Assembly (NCBI GenBank): GCA_045543495.1
Contig: JAZQMO010000030.1
Coordinates: 1 to 13,204 of the forward strand
Reading direction: 5' to 3'
Length of the DNA stretch: 13,204 nt
DNA from: RGIG5579 sp045543495
GTDB taxonomy: Bacteria; Bacillota; Clostridia; Oscillospirales; SIG627
The notes beneath the pieces are model-generated. The model was given only the letters and a program-made list of their open reading frames with translations. It searched no databases and was not told where the DNA came from. How positions within the stretch are numbered: position 1 is the stretch's first letter; every line of letters begins with the position of its first letter. Positions 8,101-13,170 of this stretch are shown one piece after another. A program made the position numbers and the translations under genes.

Positions 8101-8702
8101 GCTTCGGCGGTCTGGATCACGTGCTTGCCAGCGGCGAGGATGTAAACGTTATGGTATTCGATACCGAGGTTTACTCCAACACCGGCGGACAGGCTTCCAA
8201 GGCTTCCAACATCGGTCAGGTTGCTCAGTTTGCTGCTGCCGGTAAGGGCATCGGCAAGAAGAATCTGGCTGAGATCGCAATGAGCTACGGCTATGTATAT
8301 GTGGCTCAGGTTGCTATGGGTGCTGATATGAACCAGCTCCTGAAGGCTCTGACTGAGGCTGAGGCTTATCCCGGACCTTCTCTGATCATTGGCTATGCTC
8401 CCTGTGAAATGCACGGCATTAAGGGCACCATGGCAAATTGTCAGGTAGAAATGAAGAAGGCTGTGGAAGCAGGCTACTGGCAGATGTTCCGCTACAATCC
8501 CAAGGCCGAGAAGAAGCTCGTGGTTGACTCCAAGGCTCCCACCGCTTCCTATAAGGACTTCATTAAGGGCGAGACCCGTTACACCAGACTGGCTCAGCAG
8601 GATCCCGAAAGAGCAGAGGCTCTCTTCAATATGGCTGAGGCAGCTGCCGCTGAAAAGTATCAGAAGCTGACCAAGCTCGAGAAGCTTTACGGCGAAGAGT
8701 AA
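5127..8702 (+). CDS. nifJ: Pyruvate:ferredoxin (flavodoxin) oxidoreductase
   Basis: Single-chain PFOR of 1191 residues, full length. It oxidises pyruvate with CoA to acetyl-CoA and CO2, passing electrons to ferredoxin; cytoplasmic and oxygen-sensitive. Visible features in order: the N-terminal pyruvate/TPP domain starting with SMDGNTAAAHVSYAF and YPITPSS; a two-[4Fe-4S] ferredoxin insert with cysteines 699, 702, 705, 709 and 754, 757, 760, 764; Cys 831, 834, 859 and 1093 for the cluster near TPP; and the TPP-binding GDGWAYDIGFGGLDH (from about 984) with YSNTGGQ. All twelve cluster cysteines are present. The codon choice (for example AAG for Lys, and GCT and GTT) is more biased than in neighbouring genes, as in highly expressed genes. 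This bias also leaves a very long stop-free frame on the opposite strand, which is not a gene. It is monocistronic between its own promoter and terminator. Confidence 0.98.
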   Translation: MVTRKKMSMDGNTAAAHVSYAFTEVAAIYPITPSSVMAELTDAWSATGLRNIFGEKVKVTEMQSEAGAAGTVHGSLGAGALTTTFTASQGLLLMIPNMYKIAGELLPGVIHCSARCVASHALNIFGDHSDIYACRQTGFALLANTNPQEVMDLGAVAHLAAIKGRVPFLNFFDGFRTSHEIQKIEAWDYKDLEEMIDKDALAAFRARALNPEYPVLRGSAENGDIFFQHREACNRYYDALPEIVEEYMDKVNEKIGTNYKLFNYYGAPDAEKVIVAMGSICDVAEEVIDYLTAKGEKVGLVKVRLYRPFRADKLIEAIPATCKKIAVLDRTKEPGSLGEPLYLDVVTALATNGKNDVKIVGGRYGLGSKDTPPQSIFAVYENLDAAQPKNGFTIGIVDDVTGLSLEEKPAPDTAAEGTISCKFWGLGGDGTVGANKNSIKIIGDHTDKFIQAYFQYDSKKTGGITISHLRFGDKVIKSPYYITKANFVACHNSSYIIKGYKIVQDVKPGGTFMLDCGWDAAALEEHLPDDVKAYIAQNNVKFYTIDATAIATKQIGNPKVKNTVLQSAFFALANILPKDEAIEYMKKMAYKSYIKKGEAIVELNYKAIDAGANAMVEVSVPEAWKNIVPSDKKEKATGKREDLVKFVNEIVEPVSLMNGDSLPVSRFADCADGTFPQGAAAYEKRGVAVTVPVWHEENCIQCNNCSFVCPHAAIRPFALTAEEKAAAPAATKFCAKPVVKTDYSFTMAISPLDCMGCTLCVKACPVTAKAEKDGNPEKKAIEMVPQATQLSQQEPFNWCVENVSEKKELFNAKTVKGSQFKQPLLEFSGSCAGCAETSYARLITQLFGERMYISNATGCSSIWGGSAPATPYTVNNESGRGPAWANSLFEDNAEHGLGIYLGQKTIREKLIGYVEKLLETVEDADKKAIIQAYLDTKDNGAENEKATDALVEMLENCDCKNEWKEKILAEKAYLSKKSVWIFGGDGWAYDIGFGGLDHVLASGEDVNVMVFDTEVYSNTGGQASKASNIGQVAQFAAAGKGIGKKNLAEIAMSYGYVYVAQVAMGADMNQLLKALTEAEAYPGPSLIIGYAPCEMHGIKGTMANCQVEMKKAVEAGYWQMFRYNPKAEKKLVVDSKAPTASYKDFIKGETRYTRLAQQDPERAEALFNMAEAAAAEKYQKLTKLEKLYGEE

Positions 8703-8710
8703 AATTCAAT

Positions 8711-8743
8711 GAAAAAAGGCACTCCTTCGGGAGTGCCTTTTTT
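8711..8743 (+). terminator. Rho-independent terminator of nifJ
   Basis: A perfect 8-bp stem, GGCACTCC (8718-8725) with GGAGTGCC (8730-8737), has a TTCG tetraloop and is followed by six Ts. Six As precede it, so it could also act on the other strand. It starts 9 bp after the nifJ stop. Confidence 0.93.
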
Positions 8744-8939
8744 GAGTGATAAGTGATGGGTGATAAGTGATAAGTTAAGGTAGGCTTTCCCGAGGGAAAG
8801 CCTATTTGTTTTATATGAGGGGGACTTTTGAAAAAGTCCCCCTCACCCCCCAAAACTTTTGGGGTTTGGGAAAGAAAAAAAGATACAACAGGGATTTATT
8901 TTGCAGAAAAGAGAATTTTGCTCGGGCCGTCGGCCCGCA
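8744..8939 (+). repeat. Modular intergenic repeat, copy R1 (downstream of nifJ)
   Basis: Modules in order: a TGATAAG-like degenerate run (8744-8774); a hairpin AGGCTTTCC/GGAAAGCCT (8782-8790 with 8795-8803) followed by ATTTGTTTT; a 13-bp near-perfect palindrome (8817-8829 with 8832-8844); CCCCAAAA/TTTTGGGG (8848-8864); a purine-rich stretch with ACAACAGGGATTT; AGAGAATTTTGCTCGGGC; and a short palindrome CGGGCCG/CGGCCCG (8923-8937). It begins directly after the nifJ terminator. Confidence 0.85.
8779..8812 (+). terminator. Secondary terminator-like hairpin in R1
   Basis: A 9-bp stem AGGCTTTCC/GGAAAGCCT with loop CGAG is followed by ATTTGTTTT. The same stem with different loops occurs at 9936-9957 and 12827-12848. 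It sits 40 bp beyond the main nifJ terminator, so it would act as a backup. Confidence 0.65.
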
Positions 8940-8974
8940 AATTGTGGCCTTTGCAGGTGAATGGAAAAAACCTC

Positions 8975-9003
8975 TTGCAATTTGGGAGAAAAAGTGGTAA
9001 AGT
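8975..9003 (+). promoter_or_regulatory. Probable promoter of the DUF4886 gene
   Basis: TTGCAA (8975-8980) and TAAAGT (8998-9003) are separated by 17 bp, with the ATG 25 bp further on. The -10 box is imperfect. It lies just beyond repeat R1. Confidence 0.55.
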
Positions 9004-9028
9004 GAAGAAAAAAACGGGAGGATGAAGG

Positions 9029-9871
9029 ATGAAAGTATTGTCAATCGGAAACAGCTACAGCTGTTATTGGACGGATGAGCTCTGCGGGCTTCTCAATGCC
9101 GCAGGGGAGAAGAATGTTCGCATCAGCAATGTATATTATTCGGGGTGCACCTTTGAGCGCCATTGGACCTGGCATTTGGCGGGGGAGAAGAATTACACCT
9201 TCTACACCGTATATGACGGGGTTCGTACGCCGGAAAAGCCTGTGGATCTGGAGCATTGCCTGTCTGCTGAGGAGGATTGGGATGTGATCTGCTTTCAGGA
9301 ATCCAACCGTTATGACGAAGAGACCATGCGGGAGAAGATCGCCACCTATCTGCCCCCCTTATATGATATGGTCCGTGCCCGTTTTCCCCGTGCCCGCTAT
9401 TACTGGCAGCAGAATTGGGCCCACGAGATCTACCAAAACGGAGCCAAGGGAACGAAGGATTTGAAGGAGCAGCTGGCTCGCTCTGCTGTTTTCCGCAAAA
9501 TTGCCGCCGAGGTGACAGCACAATACGGCTTTGTCAATGTGCCCTTGGGGGATGCTTGGGAGACGGTTCGCCACGATCCTGTTTTCTTTGAACGGGGCGA
9601 GGGGGAATTCCCCGTGCGCAGTCTCCACACCCGCATTATGCACGCCGGTGCGAAAAAAGGGGAGATCATCAATTCCGATCCCTCTCACGATGGGGATGTG
9701 GGCGGCGGTCAGTATCTGAATGCCTGTGTTTGGTTTGAGGTTCTCACGGGAAAGAGCGTGTTGGGCAATCCCTTCTGCCCCGCTTATGTCTACCACGGCT
9801 TGGATATGACCCTTTCCGAGGAAAAGAGAGCCCTTCTCCAAGCGGCCGCTCACAAGGCCGTCAATGGGTAA
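9029..9871 (+). CDS. DUF4886/SGNH-type hydrolase-like protein
   Basis: 280 residues, no signal peptide or membrane segment, so probably cytoplasmic. The start KVLSIGNSYS matches the SGNH hydrolase block I, with S9 as the likely nucleophile. GCTFERHW, WDVICFQESNRYDE and the C-terminal DPSHDGDVGGGQYLNACVWF, with D217 and H220 as the acid and base candidates, match my recollection of the DUF4886 family. Family members are serine esterase-like and some act on acetylated carbohydrates; the substrate here is unknown. The ATG at 9029 has GGGAGG (9016-9021) seven bases upstream. It is monocistronic, with its own promoter and terminator and repeat copies on both sides. Without a signal peptide it is unlikely to act on extracellular polysaccharide directly. 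Confidence 0.85.
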   Translation: MKVLSIGNSYSCYWTDELCGLLNAAGEKNVRISNVYYSGCTFERHWTWHLAGEKNYTFYTVYDGVRTPEKPVDLEHCLSAEEDWDVICFQESNRYDEETMREKIATYLPPLYDMVRARFPRARYYWQQNWAHEIYQNGAKGTKDLKEQLARSAVFRKIAAEVTAQYGFVNVPLGDAWETVRHDPVFFERGEGEFPVRSLHTRIMHAGAKKGEIINSDPSHDGDVGGGQYLNACVWFEVLTGKSVLGNPFCPAYVYHGLDMTLSEEKRALLQAAAHKAVNG

Positions 9872-9897
9872 AAAAGGAGCCTTCGGGCTCCTTTTTT
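9871..9897 (+). terminator. Rho-independent terminator of the DUF4886 gene
   Basis: A 6-bp stem GGAGCC (9876-9881) with GGCTCC (9886-9891), TTCG loop and six Ts, starting 5 bp after the stop codon. A-tract and T-tract on the two sides make it potentially bidirectional. Confidence 0.9.
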
Positions 9898-10147
9898 GAG
9901 TGAAAAGTGATGGGTGATAAGGGATCAGTTAAGGTAGGCTTTCCGAACGGAAAGCCTATTTTTTGTTGTATGTGGGGGACTTTTGAAAAAGTCCCCCTCG
10001 CCCCCCAAAACTTTTGGGTAAGGGGAAAAGGAATAGGGACAACAGAAATTTGCCCTGATAAAAAGACAAGCTCCCATCGCTCCCCCCGACGGCCCGTTTT
10101 GCACAAAAGAAGAAAAGCAACAGGAAATCAATTCCTGTTGCCTTTTT
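9898..10147 (+). repeat. Modular intergenic repeat, copy R2 (downstream of the DUF4886 gene)
   Basis: Same order as R1: a TGATGGGTGATAAG run; hairpin AGGCTTTCCG/CGGAAAGCCT (9936-9945 with 9948-9957) then a T run; GGGGGACTTTT/AAAAGTCCCCC palindrome (9973-9996); CCCCAAAACTTTTGGG; and GGGAAAAGGAATAGGGACAA. It then departs from R1: a truncated palindromic unit near 10083-10096 (CCCCCCGACGGCCCG) and a GCAACAGGAA terminator hairpin shared with R0. Confidence 0.85.
9936..9965 (+). terminator. Terminator-like hairpin in R2
   Basis: A 10-bp stem AGGCTTTCCG/CGGAAAGCCT with a two-base AA gap (four-base loop GAAC in practice) is followed by ATTTTTTG. The loop-closing bases differ from those of R1 and R3 while pairing is kept. 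Confidence 0.65.
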
Positions 10148-10148
10148 T
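10110..10148. terminator. Bidirectional terminator between the DUF4886 gene and the XRE gene
   Basis: A perfect 10-bp stem, GCAACAGGAA (10117-10126) with TTCCTGTTGC (10132-10141), is followed by CTTTTTT on the plus strand and by TTTTCTTCTTTT on the minus strand. It lies 39 bp past the stop of the minus-strand XRE gene and is the best terminator for that gene. Confidence 0.8.
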
Positions 10149-10186
10149 ATGCTTTTGCAGGGGAAGAGAAGCCCTGCTGCTTTGCT

Positions 10187-10384
10187 TTATTTGTCACTGC
10201 GCCCCAAAAGATAATCCACCGAGACCTTGTAATGATCCGCCAAGCGTATGAGAATTTGGCTTGGAATATCCAAAACGCCGTTTTCATAACGAGAATATGT
10301 GGATTGAGAAAGAGACAGCAATTTTGCCACCTGCGCTTGGGAAAGATCGTGATCCTCCCGCAGGTCCCGAATTCTTCGATACAT
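10187..10384 (-). CDS. Small XRE-family helix-turn-helix regulator
   Basis: 65 residues, little more than one HTH_3 (Cro/C1-type) domain. RRIRDLREDHDLSQ leads into the HTH, QAQVAKLLSLSQSTYSRYENG is the turn and recognition helix, and IPSQILIRLADHYKVSVDYLLG is the usual closing part. There is no effector or dimerisation domain beyond it. I start at the ATG at 10384 because MYRRIRDLRED is the common N-terminus and GGGTGAT lies just upstream; an ATG at 10390 or a GTG at 10393 would add two or three residues. Upstream lie two perfect 17-bp inverted sites (10411-10427 and 10436-10452) that are natural operators. It is therefore probably a repressor of itself and of the plus-strand promoter facing the surface-protein gene. 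A terminator follows at 10117-10141. Confidence 0.93.
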   Translation of the reverse strand: MYRRIRDLREDHDLSQAQVAKLLSLSQSTYSRYENGVLDIPSQILIRLADHYKVSVDYLLGRSDK

Positions 10385-10401
10385 TATCATCACCCATTTT
10401 T

Positions 10402-10407
10402 ATCATA
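10402..10407 (-). promoter_or_regulatory. Possible -10 box of the XRE gene
   Basis: TATGAT on the minus strand is a good -10 match, but the -35 position, 17 bp upstream, reads CAATAT, which is poor. The predicted start would leave only about 11 bases before the ATG, with the GGGTGAT site at the very 5' end. The nearer 17-bp operator would fill the spacer, which suits autorepression. Confidence 0.4.
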
Positions 10408-10410
10408 CAA

Positions 10411-10427
10411 TATGCGAAAATTGCATA
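10411..10427. promoter_or_regulatory. Operator site O1, likely bound by the XRE regulator
   Basis: TATGCGAAAATTGCATA is the exact reverse complement of the 17 bp at 10436-10452. It is itself an imperfect palindrome, with half-sites TATGC and GCATA around 7 bases. It ends directly before the -35 box of the plus-strand promoter and lies in the presumed promoter of the XRE gene. Confidence 0.75.
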
Positions 10428-10456
10428 TTGACTTTTATGCAATTTTCGCATAAAAT
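10428..10456 (+). promoter_or_regulatory. Sigma-A promoter facing the surface-protein gene
   Basis: TTGACT (10428-10433) and TAAAAT (10451-10456) are separated by 17 bp. Operator O2 fills the spacer and O1 abuts the -35 box, so this promoter looks fully blocked when a regulator is bound. A transcript from near 10463 would have a leader of about 120 bases before the ATG at 10584. Confidence 0.75.
10436..10452. promoter_or_regulatory. Operator site O2, likely bound by the XRE regulator
   Basis: TATGCAATTTTCGCATA is the perfect 17-bp inverted copy of O1, with centres 25 bp apart. It occupies the spacer of the plus-strand promoter and overlaps the first two bases of its -10 box. Confidence 0.75.
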
Positions 10457-10519
10457 GATTTTGCAGAGGCTTTTTGGATTGTGCGAGCCCCTTTTTCGCT
10501 TGATGTTAAGAAAAATGGG

Positions 10520-10548
10520 TAGACAAGGAAACGATTCTCTGCTACAAT
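10520..10548 (+). promoter_or_regulatory. Proximal promoter of the LRR surface-protein gene
   Basis: TAGACA (10520-10525) and TACAAT (10543-10548) are separated by 17 bp, followed by the ribosome site AGGAGG (10571-10576) and the ATG at 10584. This promoter carries no copy of the 17-bp operator, so the gene may have an independent start besides the XRE-controlled one. Confidence 0.7.
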
Positions 10549-10583
10549 GAAAACAGAAGTTTCTGAAAAAAGGAGGAAAAACA

Positions 10584-12800
10584 ATGAAACAATTGAAACG
10601 CTATCTGATCGGTGCCGCCTTTGCCCTTTTGCTGTGCCTGATCCTGGTCCCCTCCGCCCTCTCTACTCCCGTAGAGGCTGCAAGCAGCGGTACCACGGGC
10701 GATTGTGTCTGGACCTTGGATGATGAGGGACACCTGATCATTTCCGGCAACGGCGTTACGGAGGATTACCGTTTCTATAACCTCCCCCCTTGGAAGGATG
10801 AGGCAAAAACGGTAACCGTAGAAGAGGGGGTGACAGGGCTTGGAACCTATGCCTTTGCAGAATGTAGCAAGATCGTTTCCGTCTCTTTGCCCAAAAGCTT
10901 GACCGAGATCAACTTTGATACATTTGTTAAGTGCACATCTCTCACCTCTATCACCATTCCCGAGGGAGTGAAAACCATTCGTGGTCGCGCTTTTTACTAC
11001 TGTTCGTCTCTTGAAACGGTCATTTTTCCCAATGGGCTTCAGGAGGTGCAAGGAGGCGCTTTTGAAGGATGTTCTGCTTTGAAGGCCGTTTCCCTGCCTC
11101 GAACCGTAACCGTTCTTGGAAATTACGCTTTTAAGGGCTGTTCGGCGCTTCGCACCGCTATCATATTGGGGCCGATTACTACGATTGCCCCCGGAGCCTT
11201 TCAAGAATGCTCTTCTTTGGAGAGTGTGAGCATTCCCGAGGGGGTATTATCCATCGGAGACAGCGCCTTCCTCGATTGTGCTTCTCTTGCTTCCGTTTCC
11301 TTACCGCAATCGCTGACCTCAATTGGGTATCAATCGTTTAAGAACTGCACATCGCTTGTTTCCATTGCCATTCCCGATGGAATCAGCAGTCTTGGGTATG
11401 ACCATTTTTCTAACTGTACGGCTCTTGAAACGGTGTTTCTCTCCGGTAGTGTTACAAAAATCTCCTTTTGCTTTGGTGGTTGTAACAATATCAAGGATGT
11501 GTATTACGATGCGCCCTCCTTGGATGGACTGACCATTGCACAGAACGGTAACAACGGCTCCTTGATGGAAGCTACTTGGCATTTTACCATTTCGCCCATT
11601 GCCAACGGTTGGTATCACGATGGGGTGAATTGGTGTTTTTATCAAAACAGCAGAAAGCTGAGAAATATATGGCTTGCCGATTCCGCAGGCTGGTGCTATC
11701 TGGGTGCTGACGGCTATATGAAGCAGAATGCCTGGGTTGCCGACGGGGTTGGTCTTTGCCGCGTAGGTGCAGACGGCTATTTGGTCTACAATGCTTGGAT
11801 TTTGGATGACAATGGCTGGAGATATGTGGATTTAAACGGCTATGTGCTTACAAATTCTTGGATGCTTGACTCTATCGGCTGGTGCTATGTGGGCGAGGAC
11901 GGCTATACCGTGAAAAATTCTTTTGTATTGGATTCTGCCGGTATTTGCTATGTGGATGAATCGGGCTATATGCTCACCGATACTTGGCTGGAGGATGATT
12001 ACGGATATGCTTATTTGAAATCCTCGGGGCATTTGGCCATTAACGAATGGATCCACGATGGCTATGATTGGTGCTTCATTGGAGAAGACGGCTACCAGGT
12101 ATTCGAGACTTGGATGAACGATTCTGCAGGCTGGTGCTATCTGGGTGAGGACGGCTATATGGCTCGTAACGCTTGGGCAGACGATTCTTACGGAACCTGC
12201 TGCTTGGGTGCCAATGGTTATATGGTTTACAGCACTTGGATCCACGATGGCTACGATTGGAGATATGTGAATGACGGCGGCTATGTGCTCAAAAATGCAT
12301 GGTGGCTTGATTCTGTCGGCTGGTGCTATCTGGGCGAGGATGGCTATATGATGAGAAACGCCTGGATCCCCGATACGCAGGGCATTTGCCGTGTGGACGG
12401 AAACGGATATATGGTTTACAGCTCTTGGATTTTAGATGATAAGGGTTGGCGCTTTGTTGACGAAAACGGTTACTTGCTTTGTAATGCCTGGCAGCGTGAC
12501 TCCGTCGGTTGGTGCTATGTGGGCGAGGACGGATATATGCTTGCCGATGTTTGGCATCACGACTCTCAGGGGCTTTGCTACATTGGTTCAGACGGCTACT
12601 GCCTGACCAATACCTTCAAGCAGTACGAAACCAAGTGGGTGTATCTGAACGAAAACGGTAGCCAATTAAAGGGTGGCTTTGTTGAATTTGAAGGTGCACG
12701 CTACTATATGGATGCCGAGGGCTTCCGTGTGCAGAACACCACCATGACCATTGATGGGGTGGAATACACCTTCGATTCAGAGGGCAGGGTTGTCCTTTAA
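10584..12800 (+). CDS. Secreted BspA-type LRR protein with 21-residue wall-binding-like repeats
   Basis: 738 residues. A signal peptide (1-33: basic MKQLKR, hydrophobic 8-24, likely cut after VEA) is followed by a short domain (36-88). Ten BspA-type (LRR_5) repeats follow, spaced exactly 23 residues from F91 to F275, then 22 to F297, with the pattern F..C.SL..V.LP..L..I. From W343 there are eighteen units of 21 residues (the first is 20), of the type W..DS.GWCYLGEDGYM..NA, resembling choline/glucan-binding cell-wall repeats. There is no LPxTG motif, so attachment to the wall is probably non-covalent through these repeats. BspA-like LRR proteins commonly bind host or matrix proteins; the ligand here is unknown. 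AGGAGG lies 7 bases before the ATG. The gene has two upstream promoters, one bracketed by XRE-type operators, and a terminator in R3. An adhesin or secreted interaction protein is inferred. Confidence 0.94.
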   Translation: MKQLKRYLIGAAFALLLCLILVPSALSTPVEAASSGTTGDCVWTLDDEGHLIISGNGVTEDYRFYNLPPWKDEAKTVTVEEGVTGLGTYAFAECSKIVSVSLPKSLTEINFDTFVKCTSLTSITIPEGVKTIRGRAFYYCSSLETVIFPNGLQEVQGGAFEGCSALKAVSLPRTVTVLGNYAFKGCSALRTAIILGPITTIAPGAFQECSSLESVSIPEGVLSIGDSAFLDCASLASVSLPQSLTSIGYQSFKNCTSLVSIAIPDGISSLGYDHFSNCTALETVFLSGSVTKISFCFGGCNNIKDVYYDAPSLDGLTIAQNGNNGSLMEATWHFTISPIANGWYHDGVNWCFYQNSRKLRNIWLADSAGWCYLGADGYMKQNAWVADGVGLCRVGADGYLVYNAWILDDNGWRYVDLNGYVLTNSWMLDSIGWCYVGEDGYTVKNSFVLDSAGICYVDESGYMLTDTWLEDDYGYAYLKSSGHLAINEWIHDGYDWCFIGEDGYQVFETWMNDSAGWCYLGEDGYMARNAWADDSYGTCCLGANGYMVYSTWIHDGYDWRYVNDGGYVLKNAWWLDSVGWCYLGEDGYMMRNAWIPDTQGICRVDGNGYMVYSSWILDDKGWRFVDENGYLLCNAWQRDSVGWCYVGEDGYMLADVWHHDSQGLCYIGSDGYCLTNTFKQYETKWVYLNENGSQLKGGFVEFEGARYYMDAEGFRVQNTTMTIDGVEYTFDSEGRVVL
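10854..11471 (+). repeat. Nine 69-bp LRR-coding repeats
   Basis: Phenylalanines at residues 91, 114, 137, 160, 183, 206, 229, 252 and 275 mark units of exactly 23 residues, each with Cys four residues after its first Phe-type position and a SL..V.LP core. The strict period without indels indicates expansion by unit duplication. A tenth, degenerate unit starts at F297. Confidence 0.9.
11610..12740 (+). repeat. Eighteen 63-bp aromatic repeats with a three-unit supra-repeat
   Basis: Units start at residues 343, 363, 384, 405, 426, 447, 468, 489, 510, 531, 552, 573, 594, 615, 636, 657, 678 and 699, all 21 residues except the first. Three kinds alternate: A (GWCYLGEDGYM), B (GxCRVxxxGYMVY) and C (GWRYVDxNGYVL). 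The order A-B-C holds from 363 to 488 and again from 510 to 677, with one extra unit at 489. The last two units (from 678) are divergent. Confidence 0.88.
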
Positions 12801-12824
12801 TTCAATTGGAATCAAATTAATAAG

Positions 12825-12856
12825 GTAGGCTTTCCTTCGGGAAAGCCTATTTTTTG
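12825..12856 (+). terminator. Rho-independent terminator of the LRR gene
   Basis: A 9-bp stem AGGCTTTCC (12827-12835) with GGAAAGCCT (12840-12848), TTCG loop, then ATTTTTTG. It starts 26 bp past the stop codon. Here the repeat's hairpin is the first terminator after the gene, whereas nifJ and the DUF4886 gene have a separate one before it. Confidence 0.85.
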
Positions 12857-12902
12857 TTGTATGAGGGGGACTTTTGAAAAAGTCCCCCTCATACAACAAA
12901 AA
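12851..12902. repeat. Perfect 25-bp inverted repeat with 2-bp centre
   Basis: Bases 12851-12875 are the exact reverse complement of 12878-12902, separated by GA. The central part GGGGGACTTTT/AAAAGTCCCCC is common to R1 and R2, but only here does the pairing extend through TTGTTGTATGA on both sides. Confidence 0.9.
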
Positions 12903-12969
12903 CTTTCTGAAAAGGGGAAAAGGAATAGGGACAACAGAAATTTGCTTTGCAGAAAAGAGAATTTTGCTC

Positions 12970-12994
12970 GGGCCGTCGGGGACGTCGGCCCCTA
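12970..12994 (+). repeat. Palindromic unit U6
   Basis: GGGCCGTCGGGGACG then TCGGCCCCTAC, the same core as U1 at 323-348, followed by GGGTTGGTGCAAATTTC, the same linker as after U3. Confidence 0.75.
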
Positions 12995-13063
12995 CGGGTT
13001 GGTGCAAATTTCAAATTTTGTAAACAGGGATTTATTTGGTGTTGATTGTTTGCTTCGTCTTGC

Positions 13064-13083
13064 GGACCGTCGGCCCCTACGGG
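13064..13083 (+). repeat. Palindromic unit U7 (shortened)
   Basis: GGACCGTCGGCCCCTACGGG lacks the central GGGACG segment of U6 and has one mismatched arm base (GGACCG against CGGCCC). The flank CTACGGGTTGG is kept. Confidence 0.65.
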
Positions 13084-13147
13084 TTGGCGGGAATTTTGAA
13101 TTTTGCAAATAGGAATTTGCCTTGTACTATTTTTTGCTCTGTAAAAC

Positions 13148-13170
13148 GGGAGGACACAGTCCTCCCCTAC
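13148..13170 (+). repeat. Palindromic unit U8 (different arms, same flank)
   Basis: GGGAGGAC (13148-13155) pairs perfectly with GTCCTCCC (13159-13166) around ACA. The arms are unlike those of U1-U7, but the 3' flank CTACGAATT is the conserved family flank. Confidence 0.75.

Noticed and set aside
5079..8414. A stop-free minus-strand frame of about 1111 codons opposite nifJ
   Set aside because: It mirrors the strongly biased codon use of nifJ, has no ribosome site or promoter of its own, and its product has no recognisable domain.
8744..9990. CRISPR array suggested by repeated hairpins downstream of genes
   Set aside because: The copies are about 1.1 to 2.9 kb apart, variable in length and separated by genes, with no regular spacers and no cas genes.
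10455..10550. A 31-codon frame starting at an ATG at 10455 upstream of the LRR gene
   Set aside because: Its start overlaps the -10 box of the only suitable promoter, so it would not be in the transcript, and no ribosome site precedes it.
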